Assembly: GCF_020524905.1 (NCBI RefSeq)
Contig: NZ_JAIVKI010000001.1
Location: forward strand, 186,001-250,000
DNA from: Microbulbifer variabilis
GTDB lineage: Bacteria; Pseudomonadota; Gammaproteobacteria; Pseudomonadales; Cellvibrionaceae
DNA length: 64,000 bases
Direction of reading: 5' to 3'
Each line of letters begins with the position of its first letter. The first letter of the stretch is position 1. The notes beneath the pieces were generated by a model. The model searched no databases. It was not told the origin of the DNA and saw only the letters and a program-made list of their open reading frames with translations. Made by a program: the position numbers and the translations under genes. Below, in pieces: positions 16,894 to 27,500 of the stretch.

Positions 16894-19800
16894 ATGCCAA
16901 CAGAGCCTGCCCGTCATAATGCCCGCTTTCGTCACCTGTTGTGGTGGCTGGTTGGCGGATTATTGTTGCTCGAAGGGCTATCTCTAGTGCTTTCCGGTCT
17001 GGTGCGCGATAAGGCCAGCGCATGGATGGCTGAGCGGGGACTGGATTTTCAGGCGCAACACTTCCGTGTGTCTCTGCTGGATTTAAGTGTCTTGGTTGTC
17101 GATGCGCGTGCAATCAATCGCGAGGGGCGAGGGTTTTCTGCCCAGGAAGTCCTGCTGGACTACAGCTGGTGGCAGTTGCTGCGTGGTCGCGCCAATCTGC
17201 CGCGAGCTTCGATCAGCGGCGCTTATATAGATCTGCAATCCGCTCCCGGAGATCGACAAAGGGATTGGGAGCTGGGTGGCTGGAGCTTGGCTCAGGGCGA
17301 ACGGCAGGACAGGGATTTTCAACTGATAATCGGCTCGGCGCGCATACGTAATAGCGAGCTTTGCTATTTGCACAGGCCCATCTGGTCGACGGCTTCCTGC
17401 GTTTATTTTGGCGATGTGCGAGCGCGGGATTTTAGCCTGGGGCTGTGGCGTAAGGGGGATGTTCCCCTCAAAGTGGATATTGCCGCTGTAGAAATTAAAT
17501 TGCACGAATTGTTAGCCAGAGAGAGAAACTCTGCACGATATAACACCACCCTGGCACACTTGCATTTAAAGGCCGGAGATTTTCGTTGGCCCAGTCTACT
17601 CACCGAAGCCGACGCCTTTCACGCCGAATATTTCTCGAGCTGTCCGCCGCAGCAGTGGGCCGATGCGATTCATGGCTTGCAACGCTTGATCGGTCACTGT
17701 GCAGCAGCGCGTAGTCTGCGGGTTGCTGGGGATTTAAAGTTTGATTTTGGTCGTGTTGCCATGGCGCAGTGGCGTCGCGCCCGCGGCGAAGGGGTTTTGT
17801 TGCGGCGCAATGATCATCGCTGGCAGGATTGGCGTGCGGAAACCATTGCCATTCGCGATTTTGATTATATCCGCCCAATCAAACGGTTGCGGTGGCGAGG
17901 TGCAGGCGCTACCGCCTTTGACTGGTGTCCACAGCACCTGCGCGATGCTAAGCATCATTTTTGTGTGCGTGCTACCACGCTAAACCTCCCCGGGCCCACC
18001 GAGTTTGACTGGAATCAGCACCTCAAAATAATTACAGGGCCCAGCCACGCCCAGCAGGTTCGCTACCTGGATGTGGCGCAGCCGCATAGGCAGCCCCTCA
18101 CGGCACAGCAGGCTCAGTTGGGTTCGCTGAAATTCGATATGTCCAGCCGAGTTCTCTCGGTGGACAGTTTATCGGTCGATAATGCCAGTGGCTGTGTACC
18201 CGGTGAGTTGTGGGGTAAGCCCGACCACTGTGTGCGTTTGGCGGGCCTGCGTGGAGAGGAAAAAGTGGCGCTGCGCTTTGGTTCGCAGCCAAAGTCGATT
18301 CCCTGGGGATTTGCCAGTGGGCCACTGTATCTTGGGCAGATGCAGTTGAAGGGATTGGCTGAGGAAAAACTGAAACTTCGCCAATTACAATGGGGTGGCA
18401 TTGACACTTTGGCATCTGATACGCCCTATTCCATTCAGGACTTTTCCCTGGAATCCCTATCCGGTTGTCTATCGCGTGGCCTGCTGCCGGAGGGCTTGGA
18501 GCCTCTGTGTACCCAGCTGAATAGTCTGCGGGGGCAGGGGAATTTTGCCCTGCAGCCCGGTAAGGACGGCTATGCCATTTTTGGCAAACTGGGGGTGCAG
18601 CGGCTGATGCTGGGAGACAGTCCCAGTGGCAATAAGGGCCTTTTACTGCAAAAAATGACCAGTGGTGCCGGTTATTATCGCCGTGAAGCGGTTGAAGACC
18701 CCTGGGCCGCCAACGCCAAGGCATCGGATATTGGCCCAACTGAAGAGGATTACGGCACTGAGAAGGGGTATCTCGAAGAACAAGGCCCATTGGCCAGTAC
18801 CCAAATAGCCAGCGTGAACGCGCCAAATTTCAAGCTGGAGAGTGCCAGCTTACTGCGTCTAGATGGCTGCCTACCGGATTCTTGGGCCCGCTTAATCTAC
18901 CGCGATTCGGTTCCCCTTGAAGAAATGCCTATTTGCTTTGACCTGCGTGACCTACGACAAATGCAGCCGCTTCGCATAGCCTGGCGTGGGGGCATTGATA
19001 TGGCCACTTCTGAAGTTTCTCTTGAGCAGGCCCTAGCGCACACAGCACACAATCGTTCCCTGCTAAATATAAAAAACCTGAATTTGCCACTGGTAAGAAT
19101 CCGCCACTCAGAAACCGCCATACTTAGCACTTACATAGCCCTGCCGGGGAGTGATTTAAAGACGTTATACACCTGCCTGCCAGATATAGCGGTGTTCTCT
19201 GATATTCATATCCGCTGTATAGATTTTCAGGAACTTCAACTTGGCGAAACGTTTCATTTTGAATTTGGTCGCCAACAGGCATCGGCTAACTTAAATGACT
19301 CCAGTATTACCCAGATTCAATTGTTGGAGCGGGACGGGGTAGCCGCTCTGGATGTACAGAAACTCTCCCTACCGGTTCTGGAATTTCTGTGGTCCCGTAA
19401 TGGCAGCACTTCTTCAGAAATTAAGTTTGAAAAACTCTCTGCAGAATCCCTAAAGGCTTGTCTGCCACAAGAACAGGGAATGCAGGAAAAATTACCGCAC
19501 TGCATTTTCAGTCGAGATTTACACTCAATCAATAACAGTGGCGTGGCTTTGGGAGAGACTGAATTTACCCGTGCAGTATCTGCTGAGCCCCTTTGGCAGT
19601 TTTCAAGACTAGAAATTCCAAAGATATACTTTTCCCCAGGCTCTATCGATCTCTATGATTTATCTATCGATAATATCTTAATTTGTGGTTTACAGCGCTT
19701 AATGCCTAGTGGGGCCGACAGAGCCAATTTAGCCGATTGTATTGAAACTCCACAGATAAAATTTACCGGGAATCCAATTCGTATTGGTTTCGATCAGGGA

Positions 19801-22071
19801 ATTGATCGCCTTAGTTTTGGCACTGTAAAAGCTGGTCCAATCGCCTTTTGGCAAAAAGGTCAAGACTTCCTTCAGGCTGGCCTGCAAAAGTTGAGCTGGC
19901 GGGGACTTAACTGGAATGGCGGAAAGGATTTTTCCGTTACCGATTTAAAGGTTATCAATACGCGGATCTGCCTGCCGGATTCTGGCAAGACTGTGACAAT
20001 CGAACGGCTTGAGCGATCTAGAGCCGGGGATACACAGCGGTGTTATGGCATAGATGAATTATATATGCCCGGTTTACAGCGCATATCCTTGAGTAAACCT
20101 TATGCGCTTAAGGGTTCGTTACACCTGGGCGGCCTCTCAATTCCTCGAAAAAATACCGCACCCATTAATATTCCCAGCTTCAAGCTGGACAATATCTCCT
20201 TTGAAGGTGAAGCGCTGGCAAGGATTCAGAATGCCAGTGGCTGTTTACCTGCCGGACTGTTAAAAGACAAAAAGTTTGCCCCCTGCTATCAATTGGATCA
20301 GTTGCGTCTGGGGGGAATGGAAAGCCTGCAGGCACCAACAGGGCGAACATTTCTGCTCAGAGACATCAGTGTGGCAGAAATACAAATGCACGAAGCGGGG
20401 TTCCCTCAAGCTCTACCTCTTCCCTTGTTAAAAACCCAGAGATTACAGGTTGAGCAGCTGAGTTTTGGAGATAGATTCTTAGGGGTACAACAGCTGCGCC
20501 TTATGAATATTGCCAGTTGTATTCCCGTCGGTTACTTTGACCAAGGCAGTCACTGCCTTAAATTCGGAGCTGTCGAGCTAGATGGTAATTTTAGTGACGT
20601 ACATGGACTAACGCTGTCCCTGTTTAAAGTTGAGAATATTGATCTCCTTTCGCCAAAAGGCGAATTACTGGTGGAGGGGGAGAGTATTGAAGTTTCACAC
20701 TTCTCCATGAATTCAGACGAGTGGTATTTTGCCTGGGGAGAAGCCGTACATTTCCACTTCTTTAATCGGGATCCTGGTGCCCCAGAATTTGAACGTCACA
20801 GCACTGTTGGGGACTTCAGGTTGTTACATATCAAAGCCTTAAGTTTTGATCGACGCAAGGATCTGCTCACGATTGATTTTATTGATTTCTTGAGGCCACG
20901 TTTTATTTTGTTACGAGATGAGCAGGGTCAGTTTCCCGTAAGCTGGGAAATTGCTGAGTTGCGTGGCATACCGATTAATCAATATATCCACCGAAAGAAA
21001 AAACTGCGGCCTCCTCTTTCTTACCACATCGGCGATATCTATTTGCGTCACGGCACTTTTACCTGGGTAGACCGAAAGCATGAATTTCGCGCACGCCTGC
21101 CGGTACGTGACATCAACCTTAATCTGACTGATATCAGCAACTTAGGAGAACATCCTCCTGCTGTTGTAGTAGCGAATGGGCGTCCAGGTGGATTTGGGGA
21201 TATTCAGTTGGCGGGGACGATTGATTATCTGGGGCAGCAAAAGTGGAATGCCGATCTGACTGGTTATTTGGCAAATGTGAATTTGATACCAGCCACTCCT
21301 TATATGGCTAAACTACTTGGCTTCAAGATATTACAAGGGCAGATGGATGCGGTGGTTAATATTCATGTCCATGAAAATCAACTGAATGCCTTTGCCGATG
21401 TCGTGCTGGAAAAAATCAAAGTTCGACGAGTTCGAAAAGACGACGAACTGTCGGTTAAAAAGAGGTTCATTCCCCTAAATCTGGCTCTTTGGTTGCTGAA
21501 AGATGGAAAAGGGAATGTGAAGTTTGGCATGCCGGTGACCGGCAATATTCGTGATCCCAAGTTTTCCATGGAATATGTATTTAGTGAGCTTTTGCAAAAA
21601 GCCATTATGGATGCACTATTTAGTTACTTCACCCCTTATGGTATTTACCTTTTGGGTAAATTGGCTTGGGGGCGGTTTATGACCAAGTCATTTGATTCTA
21701 TAGACTTTGCTCCAGGTAGTTCGGAATTAACCGGTTTATCCCTGGCACAGCTTCAACAAATGGTGGCAGTGCTGAACAAGTATCCGGATGCTCGTCCTGG
21801 GGTTTGTGGAATAGCCAATGCCAGGGACTGGAATGCAATGTATCCTAACGCCACGATTGGTCTACGCGGTAGTCGTCGTTTCCTATCTAATTTTTACCGT
21901 AGGCCACCCATTATCTTACGTGAAGAATTTGAGAAGCTCGCTTTGGAGCGCAGTCGCAAGGTTGAGCGTTATTTAATTGACGCAGGTATTCCTGCAGCGG
22001 AGTTGATCCCTTGTGCGCCGGATTATATGGGGAGAGATTTTGGTGAGCCAAGAGTCGAGTTTTCTAATTGA
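16894..22071 (+). CDS. giant AsmA-like DUF748 envelope protein with cysteine-pair repeats
   Basis: About 1725 residues, anchored by one N-terminal membrane helix (WWLVGGLLLLEGLSLVL, residues 15-35) with the rest periplasmic. The C-terminal 400 residues match DUF748/AsmA-like proteins, beta-rich proteins implicated in lipid transport to the outer membrane. The end (IDFAPGSSELTG onward) resembles an OmpA-like or DUF748-associated tail. The central 1100 residues contain at least twelve units, each with a Cys-x-Pro-type Cys and a second Cys 11-25 residues later, often followed by L..L.L(G). ATG 16894 is chosen because it places the membrane helix at the N-terminus; a GTG at 16741 would add 51 unlikely residues. 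Divergent from selD; no partner gene is evident. Confidence 0.85.
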   Translation: MPTEPARHNARFRHLLWWLVGGLLLLEGLSLVLSGLVRDKASAWMAERGLDFQAQHFRVSLLDLSVLVVDARAINREGRGFSAQEVLLDYSWWQLLRGRANLPRASISGAYIDLQSAPGDRQRDWELGGWSLAQGERQDRDFQLIIGSARIRNSELCYLHRPIWSTASCVYFGDVRARDFSLGLWRKGDVPLKVDIAAVEIKLHELLARERNSARYNTTLAHLHLKAGDFRWPSLLTEADAFHAEYFSSCPPQQWADAIHGLQRLIGHCAAARSLRVAGDLKFDFGRVAMAQWRRARGEGVLLRRNDHRWQDWRAETIAIRDFDYIRPIKRLRWRGAGATAFDWCPQHLRDAKHHFCVRATTLNLPGPTEFDWNQHLKIITGPSHAQQVRYLDVAQPHRQPLTAQQAQLGSLKFDMSSRVLSVDSLSVDNASGCVPGELWGKPDHCVRLAGLRGEEKVALRFGSQPKSIPWGFASGPLYLGQMQLKGLAEEKLKLRQLQWGGIDTLASDTPYSIQDFSLESLSGCLSRGLLPEGLEPLCTQLNSLRGQGNFALQPGKDGYAIFGKLGVQRLMLGDSPSGNKGLLLQKMTSGAGYYRREAVEDPWAANAKASDIGPTEEDYGTEKGYLEEQGPLASTQIASVNAPNFKLESASLLRLDGCLPDSWARLIYRDSVPLEEMPICFDLRDLRQMQPLRIAWRGGIDMATSEVSLEQALAHTAHNRSLLNIKNLNLPLVRIRHSETAILSTYIALPGSDLKTLYTCLPDIAVFSDIHIRCIDFQELQLGETFHFEFGRQQASANLNDSSITQIQLLERDGVAALDVQKLSLPVLEFLWSRNGSTSSEIKFEKLSAESLKACLPQEQGMQEKLPHCIFSRDLHSINNSGVALGETEFTRAVSAEPLWQFSRLEIPKIYFSPGSIDLYDLSIDNILICGLQRLMPSGADRANLADCIETPQIKFTGNPIRIGFDQGIDRLSFGTVKAGPIAFWQKGQDFLQAGLQKLSWRGLNWNGGKDFSVTDLKVINTRICLPDSGKTVTIERLERSRAGDTQRCYGIDELYMPGLQRISLSKPYALKGSLHLGGLSIPRKNTAPINIPSFKLDNISFEGEALARIQNASGCLPAGLLKDKKFAPCYQLDQLRLGGMESLQAPTGRTFLLRDISVAEIQMHEAGFPQALPLPLLKTQRLQVEQLSFGDRFLGVQQLRLMNIASCIPVGYFDQGSHCLKFGAVELDGNFSDVHGLTLSLFKVENIDLLSPKGELLVEGESIEVSHFSMNSDEWYFAWGEAVHFHFFNRDPGAPEFERHSTVGDFRLLHIKALSFDRRKDLLTIDFIDFLRPRFILLRDEQGQFPVSWEIAELRGIPINQYIHRKKKLRPPLSYHIGDIYLRHGTFTWVDRKHEFRARLPVRDINLNLTDISNLGEHPPAVVVANGRPGGFGDIQLAGTIDYLGQQKWNADLTGYLANVNLIPATPYMAKLLGFKILQGQMDAVVNIHVHENQLNAFADVVLEKIKVRRVRKDDELSVKKRFIPLNLALWLLKDGKGNVKFGMPVTGNIRDPKFSMEYVFSELLQKAIMDALFSYFTPYGIYLLGKLAWGRFMTKSFDSIDFAPGSSELTGLSLAQLQQMVAVLNKYPDARPGVCGIANARDWNAMYPNATIGLRGSRRFLSNFYRRPPIILREEFEKLALERSRKVERYLIDAGIPAAELIPCAPDYMGRDFGEPRVEFSN

Positions 22072-22464
22072 TGCTAACAACAATTTGTATAAATAAAAAA
22101 TATTTACAGTGGTGGACTTTGTTTTTCTAAAGAGAGGATTTTTTTGATTTATATCTTCAGAAATTTTCTTTTAGTCCAGTTTAAGTGGTGTCCCATGTGG
22201 ATGAAATTTCCAGAGTTATAAAATTCTTACGATTCTTTAAGTTGATCTATCAAGTAATATTGGCGATATGAAGGCTAGATTGAATGCGGAGAGTATCTGT
22301 CTTATAGAGCTTAAATGTAAGGCGTCTCTATTATAGCTTGATGTGGCTTTAATTTTTGTGACATAGTTGATGCGTGAATACCTCTCTTTGGGTAGTGCTA
22401 TTTACCACTGGTATTGCGACTATTCGCTTATATATTTAAAAGAATAAATATTCAAGGAATGAAT
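22072..22464. other. AT-rich intergenic region
   Basis: About 390 bases between the DUF748 gene and the small secreted protein gene. It is rich in T and A, with no supportable ORF or strong hairpin. An AAGG ribosome site sits at its right end (22454-22457). Confidence 0.4.
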
Positions 22465-22827
22465 ATGAGAGTAATGCTGTTTTTCATACTGTTGTTTTCA
22501 ACTACTGTATTAGCTGTTGAGCAGCAGCCTCTGAAAACCATGTCTACATGTCTGGTGATGAATAAATGGAGTTCCTGGGGTATGTGGGAATTCCAAGTTT
22601 ACGCAATGGCCAGGGAGAAAATCTTAATTGGTGATAAGGGAAATCACTTCCTTATCACAGCGGATGAACCGGGTTTTCGCCACATCATTGCTGGTGAGGA
22701 AGTAGCAAATTACCCAGAAGCAACCACTCTGGAAGACTTGGGGCGTTTGTGCAAGAAGAATTGTCCACCAAATCACACCAAAAGGATCAACTGGTTCAAG
22801 CGACGTTGTAAGTCTTATGAATCTTAG
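22465..22827 (+). CDS. small secreted cysteine-containing protein, unknown function
   Basis: I do not recognise this 120-residue protein. It starts with a clear signal peptide (MRVMLFFILLFSTTVLA), so it should be periplasmic or secreted. The mature part is basic and holds four cysteines: one early in MSTCLVMN, a CKKNC pair, and one in the C-terminal RRC. Two disulfides are possible. ATG 22465 lies seven bases after AAGG, better spaced than the ATG at 22459. No neighbour suggests a function. Confidence 0.65.
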   Translation: MRVMLFFILLFSTTVLAVEQQPLKTMSTCLVMNKWSSWGMWEFQVYAMAREKILIGDKGNHFLITADEPGFRHIIAGEEVANYPEATTLEDLGRLCKKNCPPNHTKRINWFKRRCKSYES

Positions 22828-22891
22828 ATTGCCCTATGGCAACAGTTAGTAAGCGTACGCTTCTATAGCTTTACAGAAGAGAGAGAAAAAT

Positions 22892-23314
22892 ATGAACGAT
22901 TCTAATCAAGTCCAGGGAAGCTGTCTGTGCGGTTCTGTGACCATTAAGGCTGAGTTGCCTTCTTCTGACCTTGGGGTCTGTCATTGTGGCATGTGCAAGA
23001 AGTGGAGTGGCGGTCCACTGTTGGCAGTAGACTGCCAGACCAGTGTGGAAATCTCCGGTGAAGAACATGTATCGGTATTTGGCTCTTCAGACTGGGCTGA
23101 GCGTGGTTTCTGTTCAAAATGCGGCTCCCATCTCTTCTACCGATTAAAGGAAACTCAGCAGTATTCAGTACCTGCAGGTATCTTCGAGCTTCCCCCAGAA
23201 GTAACAATGACCCATCAGATATTTATTGATGAAAAGCCCGCTTACTATAGCTTCGCCAACGAAACTAGAAATATAACCGGCCTAGAGTTGGTCACTGAAT
23301 TTTCTGGGGAGTAA
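22892..23314 (+). CDS. GFA/CENP-V domain zinc protein
   Basis: A 140-residue GFA-family protein (named for the glutathione-dependent formaldehyde-activating enzyme, although most members are uncharacterised). Zinc ligands are visible in order: GSCLCGSV near residue 10, CHCGMCKKW near residue 32, then FCSKCGSHLF near residue 75. That makes the usual seven-cysteine pattern of the fold. It is full length for the family. Cytoplasmic; no formaldehyde pathway genes adjoin it. A strong hairpin follows 22 bases after its stop. Confidence 0.9.
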   Translation: MNDSNQVQGSCLCGSVTIKAELPSSDLGVCHCGMCKKWSGGPLLAVDCQTSVEISGEEHVSVFGSSDWAERGFCSKCGSHLFYRLKETQQYSVPAGIFELPPEVTMTHQIFIDEKPAYYSFANETRNITGLELVTEFSGE

Positions 23315-23336
23315 GTGATTACACACTCCTGATTAC

Positions 23337-23365
23337 TTAAAGGGGGACCATTTGTCCCCCTTTAA
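23337..23365. terminator. bidirectional terminator hairpin
   Basis: TTAAAGGGGGAC (23337-23348) is perfectly complementary to GTCCCCCTTTAA (23354-23365) with a five-base loop. The stem has A/T at its base on both sides, so it can work in both directions. It serves the GFA gene and, on the other strand, ends eight bases after the Lys-Ser-repeat ORF. Confidence 0.8.
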
Positions 23366-23373
23366 GGTTACTA

Positions 23374-23508
23374 TTAGTCGCTAACAGTGCTTTTGGATTT
23401 GGATTTGGATTTGGATTTGGATTTGGATTTGGATTTGGATTTGGATTTATGAGCAACTGTGCCCGCAGCAGAGTTTGTGGGTGACGCGAGGTTCCCACAA
23501 GCAGTCAT
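23374..23508 (-). CDS. possible 44-residue protein ending in ten Lys-Ser repeats
   Basis: A short leftward frame starting ATG 23508: a small Thr/Ala/Asn-rich head followed by ten KS dipeptides and a TVSD end. Nine of the ten repeats are the identical hexamer AAATCC. Support for being real: the stop lies eight bases before a strong bidirectional hairpin. Against: no good ribosome site is seen, and a repeat-driven ORF can arise by chance. An extension to a TTG at 23589 would overlap the next rightward gene. Function unknown. Confidence 0.35.
   Translation of the reverse strand: MTACGNLASPTNSAAGTVAHKSKSKSKSKSKSKSKSKSKSTVSD
23395..23448. repeat. hexanucleotide microsatellite (GGATTT)x9
   Basis: Nine perfect tandem copies of GGATTT (AAATCC on the other strand) without a single mismatch. 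This points to recent slippage expansion, so copy number probably varies between strains. Confidence 0.97.
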
Positions 23509-23574
23509 ATTAAGCTGCAGAAAGGGCCTGAAAATGTGGAATGACCTAGTAGTAATAGGGAGTGGCAAACCGCC

Positions 23575-23880
23575 ATGACAGAAACACAAATAGTAGAAAT
23601 TTTCCTGGCCAATCAGTGGTGGTCCATAATCGCCTTAGTGATATGTGTCATAGGCGTCACCTTGTGCTGGTTTGGAGGCCTTATGGCCGCACTCACTGCC
23701 CTAGGTAATAAGCATTGGGTTTGGGGGATTGTAACCATATTTCTTGGCCCCATTACCGGGATTCCCTATGCGCTGCGTTATAAAGAGGCTGAGTATGCTC
23801 GCTCTTTGATGCTTCGAGGAGTTTGGGTGTTATTAGTTGGTTTTGTTATTGCTGTTTTGGTTTTACTTTTAGGTCGTTAG
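23575..23880 (+). CDS. small inner-membrane protein, unknown function
   Basis: A 101-residue hydrophobic protein with three predicted membrane helices: WWSIIALVICVIGVTLCWF near residues 15-33, HWVWGIVTIFLGPITGIPYA near 47-66, and VWVLLVGFVIAVLVLLL at the C-terminus. A short loop between helices 2 and 3 is charged (YKEAEYARS). I do not recognise a family; the middle segment resembles small 'inner membrane protein' families. No adjacent partner gene is evident. Confidence 0.7.
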   Translation: MTETQIVEIFLANQWWSIIALVICVIGVTLCWFGGLMAALTALGNKHWVWGIVTIFLGPITGIPYALRYKEAEYARSLMLRGVWVLLVGFVIAVLVLLLGR

Positions 23881-24538
23881 GTTTATTGCGCGTTGCTAAG
23901 CTAATAAGCTTCGCGCACTCTTTTCTTTTTAGTCACCCTCCGTTTTGAAAAAACCATTTCGCTGGGCTAAGATGCTCCTAGATTCTCACAATAACCGACA
24001 CTCTTAGTAAGAGAGTAATAGAGTGTGTGAGCTATACATTATCTCTATGATTATATCTTGAAAATATCCGTTTTCTCAGAGTGTAAATCTAACATCGTTC
24101 ACTCTGGTCAGTTGGTATTTTTTCATCAGTATCTTTCTATCGCCTTGAAAAGATGGTCACTCTAAAAGTTGATTCCTTCCTTAACGAATGCGTTTATCGT
24201 TGAAGCTAAGTTCTCACTCTCTAGTTTGAGAAATCACATACCATCTACCTGTTCAGTGCTGTGCTCCTACCCATAAATTCTCAAGCTTGTACCAAGTAAA
24301 TAAGTGATTTTTAAGGTGATTGGTAAAACCTTGATAAATCAATTATTTAAGTGGTGGTTAACTTGTATTTTGAAACTGTAGAGCGAGGTTTATCTGCTGG
24401 TTGCAGTGGCATAATTTGCTTTTTTATTTGTTTAATTTATGCTGCTGGCCTTCATAAGGCTGTGTGGGGTTTTTGGTACCTTGGTCGCAAAAAAAGCCAT
24501 TATCTGATGGTTATGATTTTTGTGTTGTTCACGTATTA
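23881..24538. other. AT-rich region upstream of the Tc-like cassette
   Basis: About 660 bases of AT-rich sequence. The only frame of note is 24351-24539 (GTG start, 62 hydrophobic residues), whose TAA overlaps the next gene's ATG as TAATG. That could indicate translational coupling or a leader peptide, but it has no ribosome site or family match and I do not call it as a gene. The cassette promoter is presumably here. Confidence 0.35.
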
Positions 24539-27500
24539 ATGGATAAATATAAATTTATGGATAAGTTTCAGATTTACTTGTATAGAATGTTCAGTATTTT
24601 TTTACTGATGGGTGCAGTAGGGAGCGCACAGTCTGCGATGGCTGCAAGCGTTACAGTCACTCCAGGTAAAAGCACAACAGGTTCTTTTAGCTATCAATTT
24701 AATAGTCTTCCGGCTACTAGTTGTTCTGGTTCCTGTGTGTCTGAATACATAAGCTTATCGGTATCGGGTGGAGGTTCTACGGTTTCTCTTTCAAGATCTG
24801 GTACTTTTAAGGCTGGTAGCCCTGGAGATTATTTATTTTCTGCGACTAAAATACGTAGAGTAGGCATTGAGCCGTATCCATGTGATGGAGAAATCCCTAT
24901 TATTGGGCGACCTAGCGTAGATAAGGTTGAAAAGAAGATAGACTCTACAAATAATAAAGAGAGCCTTTCTCCGCAGAGAATGCGAGGGGGGACCTGTTAT
25001 GCAGAGGTTATAACAAAAACTGAGGTATTGGCATCTAAAACAGTCACTTATCTTCAACCTGCCCCTCCTACACCCTCCAGTATCAGTTATGGTACTTTTG
25101 ATAGCGATGGTGCCTACAAAGTTAGCTGGTCTTCTAGTACAGGTGCAGGCCGATATGAACTCGAGCGTAAACTAAATAGTGGCTCCTGGAGTAGGGTTTA
25201 TAATTCCACCGGAACCAGCTTTAATGAAAGCGGTCGGTCTAATGGTAATTACCAATATCGCGTACGTGCTTGTATAGACAGTGCATGCAGTGGTTATAAG
25301 ACGGGTGGCACCTTGAAGGTAGAGAAAACACCTTCTACGCCAGCTTCTATTACCGTACCCAGCTCTATCTCTTCAAATAGTGTGGATCTGAGCTGGTCCT
25401 CTAGTAGCGGGGCCACTCGCTATGAACTGCAGCAGCGTAAAAATAGTGGAAGTTGGTCAGCTGCTTATTCCGGTTCTGCTACCCGTATTAAGATTACTGG
25501 TTTGGAGTACGGCGCTAGCTATCAATTCCGTGTTCGCGCCTGTAATACTACCTGTTCCTCTTTCCGCGTAGGTGGACCAGTGCTTGTGGATCCCACAATC
25601 GCGATTGGCAAGCAGCTCTACTATAACCAGGCTGATCCCGTAGCAGAAAATCAGGAAAATCCGGCTAAGGGTATTTACTCCAGAAACTTAGCTGCTTTCC
25701 GTTATCTGGACCTTTCCTATGTGCGAGACCCAAGCACAGGTCAGGTAATTTACCGTGTCGGTAATACTAATTCAGATCAAAATTTCACAGTTCTATATGG
25801 CTCCAAAGAGAAGTCAAGGGCCGGTGTCGCATTAAGTGTGATCGAAGATCTGCTGAAGCAGAATATCAGCACACAAATGCGCAGTAGAGCTGAAGATCTT
25901 CTACTGAATATTTATCACGACCGTACCGTTGCAGAGATTATTTCCGCTAACCAAAAGCTGGATCTTGCGCGACAAATTCGTCTCAATGAGGGGGATATCC
26001 ATTCAGAGATTGATGCTTACGAGCAGGCCGTGGATATTCTGAACATGGGTCTAACAGACGCTGCTCAAATCCTGTCCGGCTACCCCGAGCTTCTGGCCAC
26101 CAAAAGCCCAGGCAGAGGACAGCTTAGCCCTCGTTATAAAAATGCAGCTGGTGATCTCGTTAATGTTTCCAGCAATAGCTTATTTACAGGCTATAAAGAT
26201 ATCCGAGTGCTGTATGAGCTGATGAGCGATCTTGCTGACGCTCAATATCAATCAGTTCGCCTGCGTGTTAGTAGCGGAGAAACAGACGCAGCCAAGCTAG
26301 AGCAGCTCAGGGCCTCTACCTCACAGCTGCAGGCAAAGATCAAGGCGAATGATACCAGTATCCGCCAGGCGTTTGATGGTATAGAACTGAAAAACGTAAG
26401 CGGATTTAGCGGTTTGCCTGAAGCTATAGCGAAGTTTACTGGTAGCCTCAATCAACTAGCCAATATTGACACCTGGCTGGCGGGGGAAACCAACATGCTT
26501 GGTCTGCCCAATGATGCCGTATTGATTATGTCTGGTCAGAGTACTGCTAGCGATAGCTTTGATGTCATTGCTGCCAACCACAGTCCCACCAGTGGTTCTC
26601 TGCTCTACGCTCTGCAAAGCTTGGATGCGGCAACTGCTAGTTATGATGGCTTTAAGAGGACCAAGCAGAGCTTCACAACCGACTTTAAGAATCGCATGGA
26701 CGCTAAAAATAATGCGCTCAAGGATTTGATTGGTTGGGAATATCGAGAAGCTTGTAACAATGGCGGAGCTTGTGTCGCTGCAACTGAGATAGCTGTGCGA
26801 GGCAGTGCTATTGCCTTGCAGACGAAGAATATTGAGGCGGCAGATAAGAACCTTGAAAAGCAGGAGCAAAGACTCAGTAAATTACTGGATGATATCGAAT
26901 CTGAAATTGACCGTTTCGGTAAAACTCAGGGCATAGAGAATGCAATTGAGGAGGTGATTGTTTCCTATGGACAGGAACAAGTTAAAATTACCACGCAAAT
27001 TGCAAAGATCCGTGCGCGTGCTGAAAAGGCAAGAAAGAAAGGTTCTATATTTGGTTCGATTGTACGTGTCGCTGCTGCCTTTGTGACTTATGGTGCGTCA
27101 GAGCTTGCCTTTCAAGTTCAAGCGGCAATGTCGGAAACTGGGTCTGGTATACAAAGTGTCCTAACGCACAATGCCAATATCAAGCAGATCAAAAAAGAGG
27201 GAAAACTCCAGGCATTGAGCCAGCAATTGGCCTATGAGGAACGCGCCAAGATACAAGCACTGCGCACCGAAATGAATGAGGTGAACTTCCAGGCTCGTAT
27301 TCGTTCCATGTGGCTGGAAGCCAATATCATTAATCTGGATATCGCCTTGGCAGAAGCCAATGTTGAGATAGAGATTGATCGATTGGCAGGCATGATGAAT
27401 CAGGTACATCGCCTGCTGACAGATGCTGCGGAATTGCAATCTGGTTTGATAGATAACTACTTTGCTGACCCTATTCATTTAACCAGGGCCAATAAAGATC

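Noticed and set aside
23395..23448. Tandem GGATTT array considered as a CRISPR or iteron set
   Set aside because: Repeats are contiguous 6-mers without spacers and no cas or replication gene is near; it is a microsatellite.
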